Shown: positions 1-12,590, numbered from the stretch's first letter. The stretch is 64,000 bases of DNA from Nematostella vectensis (GCF_932526225.1 NC_064045.1:8062138-8126137), one strand, 5' to 3'. Notes: generated from the sequence alone by a model not told the origin. Program-made: numbers and translations.

Positions 1-1691
1 TATCTAATGAGGTGGATATGACGTTATTTGCAACCCAAGAATATGTTACGCGCGTCCTTATATGTCAAGCGTCCCTATACCAGTATACGTTAGGTAGCGT
101 TAGTTATATAACAGGGCTCAAGACAAACGTGGGGGACCGATATTTATCTATTCATACAGAAAACCAACATTTTAGAGAAGTTTATTTCCTTTGCTACTTT
201 CCGGATTGTGATACCTGCGGAGAAGGCTAACTAGCTAGTACGTCATGTAAGAACCCATAAACTGCCGCTATCTGCCTAACCCCATCCCTGACCCTACATG
301 AAGTAATGACCATATGGTCTTGCATGTCAAGGAAGCGGAAATCTCTCCAAGCCCGCCAGCCCCCTAATATTGATTTCATTAGTTAGCATGGCGCATGTCA
401 GCGACATTTACTAAGAGATTCGAGTGATAAACCGACCTTTATAAAAGCATTTGGATCTCAATCGACTATAGCGCAGGTAAGCGAGGATCCTTACGTAATT
501 CGAGGGACTTACAAGGGCTTTAGAAATAAGGCTTTTTAGGATTCCAGTACAGACCGTAAAACGTCGAGGAAATTAACAGAATGTTTGGTGTTGAGCAGGT
601 TAGAATGCCCACATGTGAAACAAATGCAGTGAGTCGTGCCACTTGATTGATTATGGTTGTTTTTCTGGTGTTGTTTTTGTTGCTGTAATCGTTAAGCAAA
701 CTATCTGTTTTCATAAATCTGATTTATTAAAAACCACAGGCAATGATAAGCTATTTTTAGTGCTTGAATTGGAAACATAGAATCACTGAGGAAACTATTA
801 TTTTGTAAAGGCGCCACATATTATACTTTACCAGTTTACCGTTGCTGGGAGTTTAGAATTGCGGAACTGCAAAGTTATGATTTTTGCGTGTTATTTGATG
901 CGTGACAGCGCTACTCATGTGGCTTCCCGTTTCCGGCTCAATGTCCCATGGTTGTCTTCCCGTGGTCACACTATGTAACTCTCCACTGGTCCTGTTGTGA
1001 ATTCTTTCGTGCTTTTTGTGCCAGCACTTAAGCATTGAAATTCTTAGCGTGCAGATTTCAAGCATAATTATCGCGTCTCGGAGAATGACCGATAATTCGA
1101 CTTCTTAATTGCCGCGCTAAACAACACAAGACCAAAACAAACAACATGTATACTTTAGAAGAGCTTACATTATCTCTGCTGTCTTGTTGATATTCTCCTT
1201 CGATTTACAAAAGAAAAAGTTTATTGTCCTAGTTTCTAGTTATTTGTAAACATATAAAATAAAGTGCTTATATTAAAGAACTAATTACAATTAAATATAC
1301 GCATGATTTGTTTTGAGGGGGTCTTGTCTAACAATGCGTGAAGTTTGTAGTTGTACAAAGGCACACAAGGACTTTACTGATGACTTTGCTGGGTTTTAAG
1401 CCATTTTACGAGGGCTTTTTAGAGTCAAAGCGAGTTCTTCAAGCTATAAGAGAAGGTGATGTTTGTTCTGTTGATTATAAAGAGTGGGTCAAACCACGAA
1501 GCTAAAGAAAGATCAAATTTCTAAGTGTCGAATCTCAGTTTACGGCTTTCTTTCACCAGTAGCGCGCCAATAAACCGACAGAAATAGGCCAACTGCAGTG
1601 ATAAGAGTCATTTCAGCAACACAGGCCCCTGGTCCACTTGTGACAGGCTTGTGATAACCCGTGACTTCTCTCTGTTCGTATTCACGTCTGC
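1..1691. other. Gene-poor flank upstream of the Kir channel gene
   Basis: I see no recognisable coding exon, RNA gene or repeat here. The short open frames on both strands look random. The 3' end probably holds the 5' untranslated region or promoter of the channel gene: a pyrimidine-rich tract ending in CAG (AG at 1692-1693) could be the acceptor of a 5'-UTR intron about 50 bases before the start codon. Confidence 0.4.
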
Positions 1692-1744
1692 AGGTAGAGT
1701 TTAGAGAAGTTTGCTGTAAGGCTTAGCATCATTTAGAGCTCATC

Positions 1745-3307
1745 ATGTTGAAACATTCCGTAAGTAGTGGTAATCTTTCTCACAGGAATTACGAGTTGAG
1801 GCCACATCATTTCCGTCTTCAAGAGTCCTGCACTCCAAGTATGGCTTCGTTCGAGCTGGAGAGAGAGCAGAGAGACGAGCGCAGCGAACCGCGAAATAGC
1901 GACAGCGGAGTTCACAACACAAAATCAGAGAGCGATTATGGAGTGGAGCAAAGTCCAAAGACTGCACGGAAGTCTAAGAAACATGGCAAACTTCGCAGAG
2001 TTCTATCGAAATACAAATTACGCCTCCGTCCGAGACTTGTGGGTAAACACGGCGGACTTAAAGTGGTAGCAACCGATGTTGCCCAAAAACATGGCATGTA
2101 TCTCTCTGACTTGTTCACTACAATGATTGACTCCAAGTGGCGGTGGATTAGTTTATTATTTATAACCGCGTATACGGGAAGCTGGATGGGGTTTGGATGC
2201 GTTTGGTACCTGATCACCTATTTACGAGGAGGTAATTACTGTGTTCATAACGTCGAGTCGTTTGTGACAGCGTTCCTGTTCTCCCTGGAGACTCAGACAA
2301 CCATTGGTTATGGAGGTCGGCAGATAAGTGGCGAGTGCCCTGAAGCGATCATACTACTGAATATTCAGTCTCTCTCTGGATTCCTTATAAATGCTCTGAT
2401 TATGGGGTTAATTTTCGCCAAGTTATCTCGGCCTCGTAATCGAGCGGAGACGATATTGTTCTCTAAGAAAGCCCTTGTGTGTGTACGGGACGGCAAAATG
2501 TGTCTCACATTTCGTGTAGGTGACATTCGTAAGAGTCAAATCCTACACTGTCACATACGGGTCCAGCTCTTCAGGACTCGTAAAACAAAGGAAGGACAAG
2601 TACTACCATTCTACCAACAGGACCTGAAGACCGGCATTGATTGGAATGACCAGAATTATGGGAACAATACAATATTCCTGATCCTCCCGCTAACTATAAT
2701 CCACGTAATAGACGAGGAGAGCCCTTTCTTCACCATGACCCCTAAGGACCTGAGGTCATGTGATTTCGAGCTCGTGGCGATACTAGAGGGTACGGTTGAG
2801 GCCACGGGTATGTTAACACAAGCAAAGACCTCGTACATCGGGGAAGAGATCCTCTGGGGGTATGAATTCAAGAACACCCTCGACCACACAAGTTGGAAAG
2901 CGGGTCGTTTTCGAGTGAACTACTCGCACTTTGATCGGGTTGTTCCTGTGGACACGCCCCGCGTTTCCGCTTTGTCGTTTTACGAGGGTAAGGTGTGCCC
3001 TTCGTCCGGTGATTCGGACGATTCCGGGTCGGGCACTGACGTGTTTTATGAACAGGAATCCCCGGATGAGGTTTCCAGCAAAGAAATCCAGGAAATATCG
3101 ATTAGACAGGATATGAATAAGAGTGAAAATGGCAGTCCTATAGTCCCGCGGGACCAACGGGATGACCCTCGGGATGACGTGCAGTTGCGGGATCGCAAGA
3201 CCAGCAACTCGAAAATGAAGCAAAATGGACAGCTTAGAATGTACGAGTTTGAGAATCGCAATGTTGCGTACGACCCTGGGGACGACTCGGATATACTGTT
3301 CGTTTGA
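1745..3307 (+). CDS. Inward-rectifier potassium channel (Kir family), single exon
   Basis: A 520-residue open frame with full Kir architecture. It forms tetrameric plasma-membrane K+ channels gated by PIP2. Seen: a basic cytoplasmic N-terminus; the pre-M1 slide helix with K-W-R-W at 131-134; M1 about 135-158; pore loop with TIGYGGR at 186-192; M2 about 200-225; then the cytoplasmic immunoglobulin-like domain with the VEAT G-loop region and the EILWG motif. The E182/R192 pair and the two extracellular cysteines (C166, C198) that stabilise the Kir pore are kept. The M2 rectification-controller position, Asp in Kir2.1, is Asn206, as in weak rectifiers such as Kir1.1. The filter reads GYGG where most Kir channels have GYGF or GYGY. 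The acidic, Ser-rich tail ends in L-F-V, a possible class II PDZ ligand. Met1 is taken as the start; Met33 (1841) has a good context and could also be used. No introns. Exact subfamily is uncertain. Confidence 0.95.
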   Translation: MLKHSVSSGNLSHRNYELRPHHFRLQESCTPSMASFELEREQRDERSEPRNSDSGVHNTKSESDYGVEQSPKTARKSKKHGKLRRVLSKYKLRLRPRLVGKHGGLKVVATDVAQKHGMYLSDLFTTMIDSKWRWISLLFITAYTGSWMGFGCVWYLITYLRGGNYCVHNVESFVTAFLFSLETQTTIGYGGRQISGECPEAIILLNIQSLSGFLINALIMGLIFAKLSRPRNRAETILFSKKALVCVRDGKMCLTFRVGDIRKSQILHCHIRVQLFRTRKTKEGQVLPFYQQDLKTGIDWNDQNYGNNTIFLILPLTIIHVIDEESPFFTMTPKDLRSCDFELVAILEGTVEATGMLTQAKTSYIGEEILWGYEFKNTLDHTSWKAGRFRVNYSHFDRVVPVDTPRVSALSFYEGKVCPSSGDSDDSGSGTDVFYEQESPDEVSSKEIQEISIRQDMNKSENGSPIVPRDQRDDPRDDVQLRDRKTSNSKMKQNGQLRMYEFENRNVAYDPGDDSDILFV

Positions 3308-3420
3308 GGCTATAACTGCTGTTCTTTATGGGCCCTAAATGGTACACAGTGGATATAAAATATGAGGGGCAAGTCCTGTGGGATTTGTGAGGAAAGTGAG
3401 AACGGACCTTGATAAAGCCC

Positions 3421-3620
3421 CATCTACATTAACAATTTTTAGTTGACAACTATATTTGTTGGCATCTACACTAGTAATTTTCATGTGTGACAATTTTTAA
3501 TTGCCGAGAGTAAAAGCAAACCTGCTAGTTTTTGAGCAACTATAGTTGCCACATAAAAATTGCAAACTTTGCTCCATCTACACTAGCAAATAAAAATTGT
3601 CAACTAAAAAATTTTAGGGT
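3421..3620. repeat. Imperfect inverted repeat / MITE-like sequence in the Kir 3' region
   Basis: The sequence at 3431-3448 (AACAATTTTTAGTTGACA) pairs with its reverse complement near 3595-3612. The word CATCTACA recurs at about 3421, 3463 and 3572. It lies between the Kir stop codon and the first polyadenylation signal, so it is probably transcribed. Small non-autonomous element or foldback; family not identified. Confidence 0.45.
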
Positions 3621-3707
3621 AGAATTTTACTATCATTAGGAACCTTAAGCAAGGGCGACGACGACGGCTAGGAAAACGCGATCGAAAATTAGGTTTTCGC
3701 GTTTGGA

Positions 3708-3773
3708 AATAAATTATAATGTAATTGGTATGGAATAAGCAGAATATTATAGTTAGAGAAAGATAAAAATAAA
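3708..3773 (+). promoter_or_regulatory. Candidate polyadenylation signals of the Kir gene
   Basis: Two AATAAA hexamers lie at 3708-3713 and 3768-3773, 400-470 bases after the channel stop codon. They are the nearest canonical signals on the coding strand. Motif only; no transcript evidence. Confidence 0.35.
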
Positions 3774-4099
3774 CTTAGGACATTTCTACAGTAGGGAACG
3801 TAGTTAATGGAGTTTAAAGTCAATTGACGTTGAAACTTGGAGTTGGTTTTATGGAAGGCGGCTGAAATTTATCAGACAGAACATTTTCACATGCTGTTAT
3901 TGAATTCTGAATCAAATTCCATTTTACTTCCGTCGTCGTCCACGTTCCCGTCGTCCTTTCTTAAGGTCCCTATTATCATCATCACTACCGACATCATGAT
4001 TTTATCACCAATTTTATCACCGTCATGATTTTATCACCAATGATTACATCACCGACACTATGATTGCACCAACATCATGATTGCATCACTAACACTATG

Positions 4100-4262
4100 A
4101 TTGCATCGTTATCCATCAGTCGTCATAACAGTCATAATCATCGCCACTATCATCATCCCGTCGCCATCATCATCTCATCACCACCATCATCATCTCATCA
4201 CCACCATCATCATCTCATCACCACCATCATCATCTCATCGCCACCGTCATCATCATCCTTGT
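4100..4262. repeat. CAT/CACCAT-rich low-complexity tract
   Basis: Tandem TCATCACCACCATCA-type units. All open frames here (His/Ser-rich on +) are by-products of the repeat. Confidence 0.8.
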
Positions 4263-4834
4263 CATACTCTATTTAAAAACGGAAAAATACCAGGCCATAT
4301 GAAATGTAAATAATTAAAGTGCTATATTGTGCTTAATGGTATTAATACTATAGCTATTTTCATAATAACGATATAGACACAGTGTGATCAGGTAGTTGTC
4401 ACAGAAAGAGAATACAAACCAAAACCCGTTCTAAGAGTGCGAAATGTAAAATTAAAAAATGATATTAAATGATTAAATTAATCTGTGACAAAGATTTGTG
4501 TGTTTGATTCTGATAGTCTCTAGCCCTTGATAATATTTAGAAATAGTGTTATTTTTCAACAAAGCTCATCAAATTCGCTTGCCCTTTCTAAACAAATATA
4601 TGATACTTTGAGCTCACAAGGTTGACAATGTACCGTGATATTTTAACAAATTGAGAACTGTCGACATTTAGCAAGATATTGTAGAAAATTCCAAAGTGCC
4701 ACTAAAATTACGATTCTATAAGTGTACATAGCCGCCAAAGAAAAACAACGTTTAAAACCAATAACCAGTCTCAATTCAGATTTGCTTGCCCTTTTTCAAC
4801 AAATATAGAATTCTTTGAACTCAGGGTTTATGAT

Positions 4835-4986
4835 AAGTTATAGCATGGCACGGGGGGAATTTAGTGATTAAATGTCCCCGCAACCGAGGAATGATTAGTT
4901 GAAGTCTCGACGCCGCATAACTAGTCATCCCGAGGTTGCGAAGACATTTAATCAATAAATTCCCCGAAATGCCATGCTATAACTTT
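4835..4986. mobile_element. 152-bp foldback MITE
   Basis: The ends are perfect inverted repeats (AAGTTATAGCATGGCA at 4835-4850, reverse complement at 4971-4986). The complementarity continues imperfectly through most of the element, so it could fold into one long hairpin. No coding capacity. I could not find a convincing target-site duplication. Confidence 0.7.
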
Positions 4987-5371
4987 GTAGTATCATGATC
5001 ACCGAGGAAATAAACTCGCAACTACGAGAAATATTAGGCTGGACGAGCAAGCACGGTTCAATGGATCAGGGCATTGCATACGCATTCTTCTTTTTATCCC
5101 TCTAGAGACCAACACATTTTCACGAACAATAGTTGATTACGAACATAGTTGATTTACATAGTTGCTCTACATATTTACAGTTTAGTTTTTTTGACGTTAT
5201 TGGCACGCATGCGTACAGCAATCAAAATCGTCCCACACGTTGTTTAGGTATCACGAGACAAATACTCTGGTCTCTTGGCGCAGGGTCTATTCCTGGGCTA
5301 ATCAAGAAGCTGCCGCCTATTTGTTTCCCTGATGGAAACTAGAAGACAAGCATCCTAAATTACTCTAATGC

Positions 5372-5439
5372 ATTGATGTAGAGGGAAATTTAGAAGACAA
5401 AAGATTCTTTTGTCTTTTTTCTAAAATTCCCTCATCAAT
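5372..5439. repeat. Hairpin-forming inverted repeat
   Basis: GAGGGAAATTTAGAAGACAA at 5381 pairs with its near-perfect complement ending at 5433, with a very short loop. A further GAGGGAAATTTAGAAAC copy follows at about 5444. No protein coding potential. Confidence 0.5.
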
Positions 5440-5862
5440 CCATGAGGGAAATTTAGAAACTAAATTTAAAAATTTAGAAACCATTGTTTTCGAGTGAATT
5501 TCGCTAGTTATCGTCCCTCAGAAAACAAATCCATTGAGAAAATCAATCCATTGAGAGGACCTTTCCCGACTGTCGGGCATATAGTCACTGCATTTAAAAA
5601 AATAATATGTAAATATTTGGAAAACGCAGTCAAGCACAGAATTGTTTTTTTTTCTACAATTTTGTTGTGTTAAGATTTCGAGGAAAAAAGCCTGTGACAT
5701 ATTACAATTTTGCCCCCCAAATCACGAAATTAAAGTCTCGCGAGATTTACCGACCCTTTTTTTGCTAAGTGGCGAGATATAATAACTATAATGTACTCTG
5801 GAAACCAGATTTCTGCATTTGTTTTTCTTCCTTAAAAACATCACGCCGGTAGACACCTTTAG

Positions 5863-5970
5863 CAGAGCCGTAGCAGGACACGTAAGATTGGGGGGACACA
5901 ATACAGAAACATTAAGAAAATATGGGGGGGGTCACGTGCCCCCAGTGCCCCACCCCCTGCTACGGCCCTG
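5863..5970. mobile_element. Short hAT-like MITE (CCGTAGCAGG ends)
   Basis: Left end CAGAGCCGTAGCAGG and right end CCTGCTACGGCCCTG are inverted repeats. A related copy lies at about 43355-43496 with the same right end and the same internal ACAGAAACATTAA words. CAG...CTG termini suggest the hAT group; no clear 8-bp target duplication is visible. Confidence 0.55.
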
Positions 5971-7091
5971 TTTATGCCCCCCGGTGCAAACAGCAACATT
6001 GCTGGCGAAGAACTGGCTTGTTCAAGCACCATGTTGGTAGGTGCTGTGAAGTGGGCGACGGCAAACAATGCTGATTGATGTCTGCGCCGTTTGCACGGTA
6101 CTTTAAGACGGCAATTATACCAGTCTATTTCCGGTCAATTATGTAACAATCCCCGATGATTTTAACGAAAAACGTGACAAATATTTCAACATCGGAAAAG
6201 CAGTGTGTCTATTGGAAGATTTTTTGAGGATGTGTCTGATAATTTGAAGCGGATGACCTGTTAAATAGCGCGGATTCTAATAGATTCTTTTGGCTCTTGT
6301 CGGTTGAGGTTTTTGTCTGCCATCCGGAAGTAAAACTGGTGTGATTGCTGCTTTAAAGAGCCAGCCTTGTCAGTCAGACCTTTGTTGCTAGAGTCTCAAA
6401 ATAACCACCTAAATACTAAAGTTTACATGCAACATTTACTATACTCAATGGAAAATATCGCAAAAGCCTCACCAACTCAGCCGATGGAATGGATAATTTT
6501 TGACACTTTGAATTTTCCTAGGATGACAATAAAAAAGCGGCTGGCCGAGGCTCTTTAAAAAACGCCCATATAAAGCATTCGGTCCCAGGCCATCAGTGGC
6601 ATATTTTCACCATAAGACTCCAAAAATAACATTGTCGGGCTCTATTGTTCGCAAGTCTTAGAAAGCCAGCATTAGACAATAGGGTCGACATTGGGATGCA
6701 AATTCGTCTATTACACCATGACCATGTTGTTGTGAGCGTTTGAATGTCGACGGTTTCTTTCTTTCTTCATCAAGAAGTCTTGCGCTAAAACTAGCCGTTC
6801 TTTTTTTTCTGTAAGATTCGAATTTTTGGATTGATCAACATAATTCGAGGAGAGCTTCGAGCATGTTGCTACATTAGTCTTGACAGGATTACGCTTTTTA
6901 TTTGCTTCATTTTTCTGAGTACACAAGGGCCAGTAAAATACTTGAAAGCGACATTCCTCCCTGAAGAATATGTCCCTAAAGTTCTTGAAAGATAACGCGT
7001 TTGTTTGATATGTCGAGTCTGATAAAGTAACAAGGCATTCTACTTCGAGAAAAGTGTTTTTGCAGTCTGTGTATTTGTGGCGGTTGTAAAC
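5971..7091. other. Intergenic stretch with no recognised feature
   Basis: I see no gene, strong repeat or RNA here. The last part should contain the promoter and 5' UTR of the ninjurin gene at 7092. Confidence 0.3.
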
Positions 7092-9082
7092 ATGCCGGCC
7101 AGGAGGCGCTCATCGCCCTCACGGCGTACTCAAGAAGAGAGAACTCTCGCCCACTACCTCGACACACCGGACATGGATGACCACAGTGGACCTGCCGCAT
7201 TTGCTCGAACGACCAAAGTAAGGCATAAGCTATCATGTTCGCAGTCGTTTACTCTATCAGTCATTATCTTCATTGAATAATGTCTATCAACTTCAAAATA
7301 ACCATCCACGATTAAAGTCTGATACCTAATTAATGATATTTAATTAAGCATTTCTCAGTTACTTGCTTGAATTAGCGGATGGAATGGATTCCTTGTGTAA
7401 CCCGGCATTGAGCGGGAGCGTAAAATGGCGGCGATGCTTCAGGCTCGCCACAGGGACACCTCGGTACTTTTCATGCGATGCGTAAGGTCGCGACAGCCAT
7501 CTTGTGTTGTACTGGTCGCGCGAAAACCTAGGAGGAGGATATAAGTCAAAACACCTCTTTTCGCCTTTATTTCTCCTTCTCTCCCTTTCTCCTCTGCCCC
7601 GTTCTCGCGCGACCAAGGGGGGAGGGGGTGGGTAAGATAAGCACAAACTGGTTCCAGTACCGCGCGGGTAAACCAGCCTTGTTTTGAAATGGCGGCTTTT
7701 TACCGGCGAACTGTCACATTTTGGCGAATGCTAAGAAAACTGGCGCAAAGCTAAGGCTGTAATTTTCTTTATGACTCCCTCATTATCAAGCAAATCTGTA
7801 ATCTTTTGTACAGTATGGTTTAAATGTCAAAACAGCGACTTAAGTCGCACTTTTACTCTAATGATTCAACACTACGATTGTGTTTGTTTCTGCCAGAGCA
7901 CGCGCATACGTTATTCAGCACTTTCGATCTAATCCACTTTTGCGCGAGCATCCAGAGTAAGACATGAATAAACGTCCTTCGTGGGATTGGGGGGGGGGGG
8001 GGGGGGGGAGGGGGGTTGCATAAAAGCTCGAGCTGCGGACTTATTTTTGTGCGAGACCTAAGTGGAGAAGAAGGGAAGAAAGAACACTCCACACGGACTC
8101 GTGTATACGACCAGGTATCGATATCGATACCGGTCAGGGAAGACACAGGTCTGCCAGTGAAAGAGGAACGTGGGGAAGCGTAGGTGGGACGATTGCGATG
8201 TTACATATCATAAGCATTTTATTGATATTTTGACACCCTAACAATATTTTCACCTATTTCTACGATTACAGAAACGTCTAGTACAAAAGTTCAGTTTCGA
8301 ATTTCACTGTAACCGCTTTACAGAAATAGCTAGGCGAACCGCTCTCTATTATCAGCCGCATTGTTTCACAAGTTTTCGTTTTATTTTAAGTAGGGGTCTA
8401 TAGTGGGTGTGTGAATGAGATATGTCTCTAAGCACGGCCCGCACTGCATTTATCCGTTCTTGACCCGACTTTCCAGCGGGCACTATGAAATACGAAAGTT
8501 AGTCTGCGTAGCAAGTGTTTCAGTGGGTTTCAAGGGAAAGAGTTTTCGAGAAAAAGAATTGTCTGCGTAAAAGTTTTGGTGTGCGCAAAAAAGAGAAGGG
8601 GGAATGGGAGAAACGCTTGCAAAAGACAAACTCATTTTGGTTGTTTTGCTGGCACCACAATACATCTTTGATAGGTTATGGTTCTCTCTTCATTTGCTCT
8701 TTGTTCTTACAAGGGCTTCTCCAGGCGTCAGAGAGCACAAGAGCTTTCCATGCGAATTGCCAACGCACAGGAGAATAAACAGAACATTGCTACAAGTCTT
8801 GTGAACACTGCGCTACTCACTGCAAACGCTTCTCAGCTCAAGTGCATCCTCAGGAGACAAAAGCAAGGCGAAGTGGATTTCTACTACTTCCTAGTAACAT
8901 GTCTCATCGCATCTATTGCTCTACAGATCGTCTCTTCGTTGCTGCTTTACCTGGCGAGCAAATTGGATGTGACGGATGAACGGAACGAGAAGCGGTTCGT
9001 AATGTACAATACTGTTTCTACGCTGATGGTGATGGCCTATAAGGTTTTAAACGTCCTCGTGGCAGTTTTTCAAACAGATTAG
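7092..9082 (+). CDS. Ninjurin family membrane protein, two exons
   Basis: Ninjurins are small membrane proteins; in mammals NINJ1 oligomerises and ruptures the plasma membrane during lytic cell death and also acts in adhesion. Coding exons: 7092-7217 (42 codons, ending AAA|GTAAGG) and 8714-9082 (after TTCTTACAAG); both junctions are phase 0. Predicted protein 164 aa against about 150 in vertebrates. The N-terminus is polar and Arg-rich. The core has the family signature (LTANASQLKCIL, compare MANASQLK in vertebrates), followed by two hydrophobic segments around FLVTCLIASIALQIVSSLLL and a second near the C-terminus. The start is the first ATG at 7092; upstream in-frame codons offer only GTG. 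The 1.5-kb intron holds a poly-G run near 7989-8010 and nothing else recognisable. A skipped small exon cannot be excluded. Confidence 0.88.
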
Positions 9083-9160
9083 AATAGACAAGACATTCTA
9101 TGGACGTTTTAAGTTATGTTCAAATGAATCAAAAAAATGCGCCTAAAATCTCCGTGTTAC

Positions 9161-10093
9161 ATTCCCAGAAATAAGGGACATTAGCCAGCGGTTTCTCTGG
9201 GCTCACATTTTGCTAGGCCCGCGAGAAATAACAGCGGTATCACAAATAAAAACGAGATTCCGGCCAGCACAGGGGCTTCCCTTTTGTTGTTACACTAGAA
9301 GTTTTTTAGTCGGGTTGACTAAAATTCCAAATAAAAGTAGTATTAGCGGTATTTAAACGTGCAAGGGGCATCTCTGATTTGATACGTCCAATGATAATGG
9401 AAGTGCGGCAGTCTTGCTGAGGTTGGAAAACATCATATGCGCAAATTTAAAAAAATATATTTTTTAGAAGGGCTTTATGGTTCCCCTGTGTCTATCCCAG
9501 AAAGCCGTGGGGCCGTTTAAAAACAAAATGGAGAACGGACGAACGGAGAGAAGTTGTTCTTGCGGAGCGCACCGTTTTCCTTGCTTCAGTCTGTATCTTA
9601 AAGACAACAATAATGGTTCCTGAACTAGGCATAAATACATCAAATGTTATTTCTTCGGGAACAAGATTGGAAGGCGCTACTGCCTATTTTATTGGCCAAT
9701 TTGATGGAAGGATAGTCGATTTACCAATTTCGAGTCCTGCACCTGTGATGCGGCGAACAGTTCTACCTTTAAAACGACTACTTTTATGCCCGATTTCAAT
9801 GAAGTTACAGAGAATGTATGGAGGATTGTATGCTCTCAAGCGAACAAAAGTGCAATGTCCAAGGAACAATTATAGGGCTTTCTCTGGCATCGTTTGAACG
9901 GAAAGTGTATCACTCGAATGGCAAGGGTCATTTTTCGAGTCCTGCATCGTGAGCCCAAAATCTCTAAAACGAGAAAATTTGATAAATTGTGATGTCTCCC
10001 CACATTTCCTTATAATAAATGGCAGCCATTTTGACATTGTATGTGCACTATTACGCATGCGTGGCGGCCATGTTGTCTCTTATTTCTGGGAAT
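9161..10093. mobile_element. 933-bp non-autonomous transposon-like element
   Basis: Ends ATTCCCAGAAATAAG at 9161 and CTTATTTCTGGGAAT ending at 10093 form an inverted repeat of about 20 bp with one mismatch, directly after the ninjurin stop codon. The interior has no transposase-like frame; the 94-aa frame at 9613-9897 matches nothing I know. Target duplication not clear. Confidence 0.5.
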
Positions 10094-10137
10094 AAACGAG
10101 TACAAACGCTATAAGTTGCGCCTTCTCACCCACATTA

Positions 10138-12590
10138 GGCGAACACCCTTCTCTTTCCTATAAGAACACCTTTCTCAACCCCATTAGAACACCCTCTCTC
10201 CCCCATTAGAACACCCTTCTTTCACCCATTAGAACACCCTTATCATCGCCATGAGAGGTACACCCTTATAACCCCCATTAGAGCTACGCCCTTAATCACC
10301 CCATAAGATGTACACCCTCATCACCCCTATGAGAGGTACACCCTCATCACCCCCATGAGAGTTACACCCTTATCACCCCTATGAGAGTTACACCCTGATC
10401 CTCCCCATGAGAGGTACACCCTTATCGCCCCATGAGAGGTACACCCTTATCACCCCCATGAGATGTACACCATTATCAGCCCCATTAGAGGTACACCCTC
10501 ATCACCCCCATTAGAGGAACACCCTTATCACCCCCATTAGAGGAACACCCTTATCACCCCCATGAGAGGTACACACTTATCACCCCCATGAGAGGTACAC
10601 CCTTATCATCCCCATGAGAGGTACACCTTTATCACCCCCATGAGAGGTACACCCTTATCACCCCCATGAGAGGTACGCCCTTAATCACCCCATAAGATGT
10701 ACACCCTCATCACCCCTATGAGAGGTACACCCTCATCACCCCCATGAGAGTTACACCCTTATCACCCCTATGAGAGTTACACCCTGATCCTCCCCATGAG
10801 AGGTACACCCTTATCTCCCCATGAGAGGTACACCCTTATCACCCCCATGAGATGTACACCATTATCAGCCCCATTAGAGGTACACCCTCATCATCCCCAT
10901 TAGAGGAACACCCTTATCACCCCCATTAGAGGAACACCCTTATCACCCCCATGAGAGGTACACACTTATCACCCCCATGAGAGGTACACCCTTATCATCC
11001 CCATGAGAGGTACACCTTTATCACCCCCATGAGAGGTACACCCTTATCACCCCCATGAGAGGTACACCCTTATCACCCCATAAGAGGTACACCCTTATCA
11101 CCCCCATGAGAGGTACACCCTTATCGCCCCCATGAGAGGTACACCCTTATCACCCCATAAGAGGTACACCCTTATCACCCCCATAAGAGGTACACCCTTA
11201 TCACCCCCATGAGAGGTACACCCTTATCACCCCCATCAGAGGTACACCCTTATCACCCCCATCAGAGGTACACCCTTATCGCCCCCATGAGAGGTACACC
11301 CTTATCACCCCCATTAGAGGTACACCCTTATCACCCCCATTAGAGGTACACCCTTATCACCCCCATGAGTGGTACACCCTTATCACCCCCATTAGAGGTA
11401 CACCCTTATCACCCCCATGAGAGGTACACCCTCATCACCCCCATGAGAGGTACACCCTTACCACCCCCATGAGAGGTACACCCTTATCACCCCCATTAGA
11501 GGTACACCCTTATCAGCCCCATCAGAGGTACACCCTTATCACCCCCATTAGAGGTACACCCTTATCACCCCCATTAGAGGTACACCCTTATCACCCCCAT
11601 TAGAGATACACCCTTATCACCCCCATTAGAGGTACACCCTTATCACCCCCATTAGAGGTACACCCTAATCACCCCCATGAGAGGTGCACCCTCATCACAC
11701 CCATGAGAGTTACACCCTGATCATCTCCATGAGAGGTACACCCTTATCGCCCCCATGAGAGGTACACCCTTATCACCCCCATGAGAGGTACACCCTTATC
11801 GCCCCCATGAGAGGTACACCCTTATCACCCCCATGAGAGCTACACCCTTTTCACCCCCATGAGAGGTACACCCTTATCACCCCCATGAGAGGTACACCCT
11901 TATCACCCCCATGAGAGGTACACCCTTATCACCCCCATGAGAGGTACACCCTTATCGCCCCCATGAGAGGTACACCCTTATCACCCCCATGAGAGGTACA
12001 CCCTTATCACCCCCATGAGAGGTACACCCTTATCACCCCCATGAGAGGTACACCCTTATCGCCCCCATGAGAGGTACACCCTTTTCACCCCCATGAGAGG
12101 TACACCCTTATCAGCCCCATGAGAGGTACACCCTTATCACCAACATGAGAGGTACACCCTTATCACCCCCATGAAAGGTACACCCTTACCACCCCATTAG
12201 AGGAACACCCTTATCACCCCCATGAGAGGTACACCCTTAAAACCCCCATGAGATGTACACCCTTATCACCCCCATTAGAGGTACACCCTTATCACCCCCA
12301 TGAGAGGTACACCCTTATCACCCCCATTAGAGGTACACCCTTATCACCTCCATTAGAGGCACACCCTTATCACCCCCATGAGAGGTACACCCTTATCACC
12401 CCCATGAGAGGTACACCCTTATCACCCCCATGAGAGGTACACCCTTATCACCCCCATGAGAGGTACACCCTTATCACCCCCATGAGAGGTACACCCTTAT
12501 CACCCCCATAAGAGGTACACCCTTATCACCCCCATGAGAGGTACACCCTTATCACCCGCATAATAGGAACACCCTTATCATCCCCTAGAG
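10138..12590. repeat. 26-bp minisatellite array (about 94 copies)
   Basis: Tandem 26-bp units, core ACACCCTTATCACCCCCATG followed by AGAGGT. Variants cluster: ATTAGAG units, GCCCC units and ACGCCCTTAATC units come in runs. The block starting near 10285 recurs at about 10674, a spacing of about 389 bp (15 units), so there is a higher-order repeat at the left end. It separates the ninjurin gene from the PAN-ILEI cluster. Open frames within it are artefacts. Confidence 0.95.
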
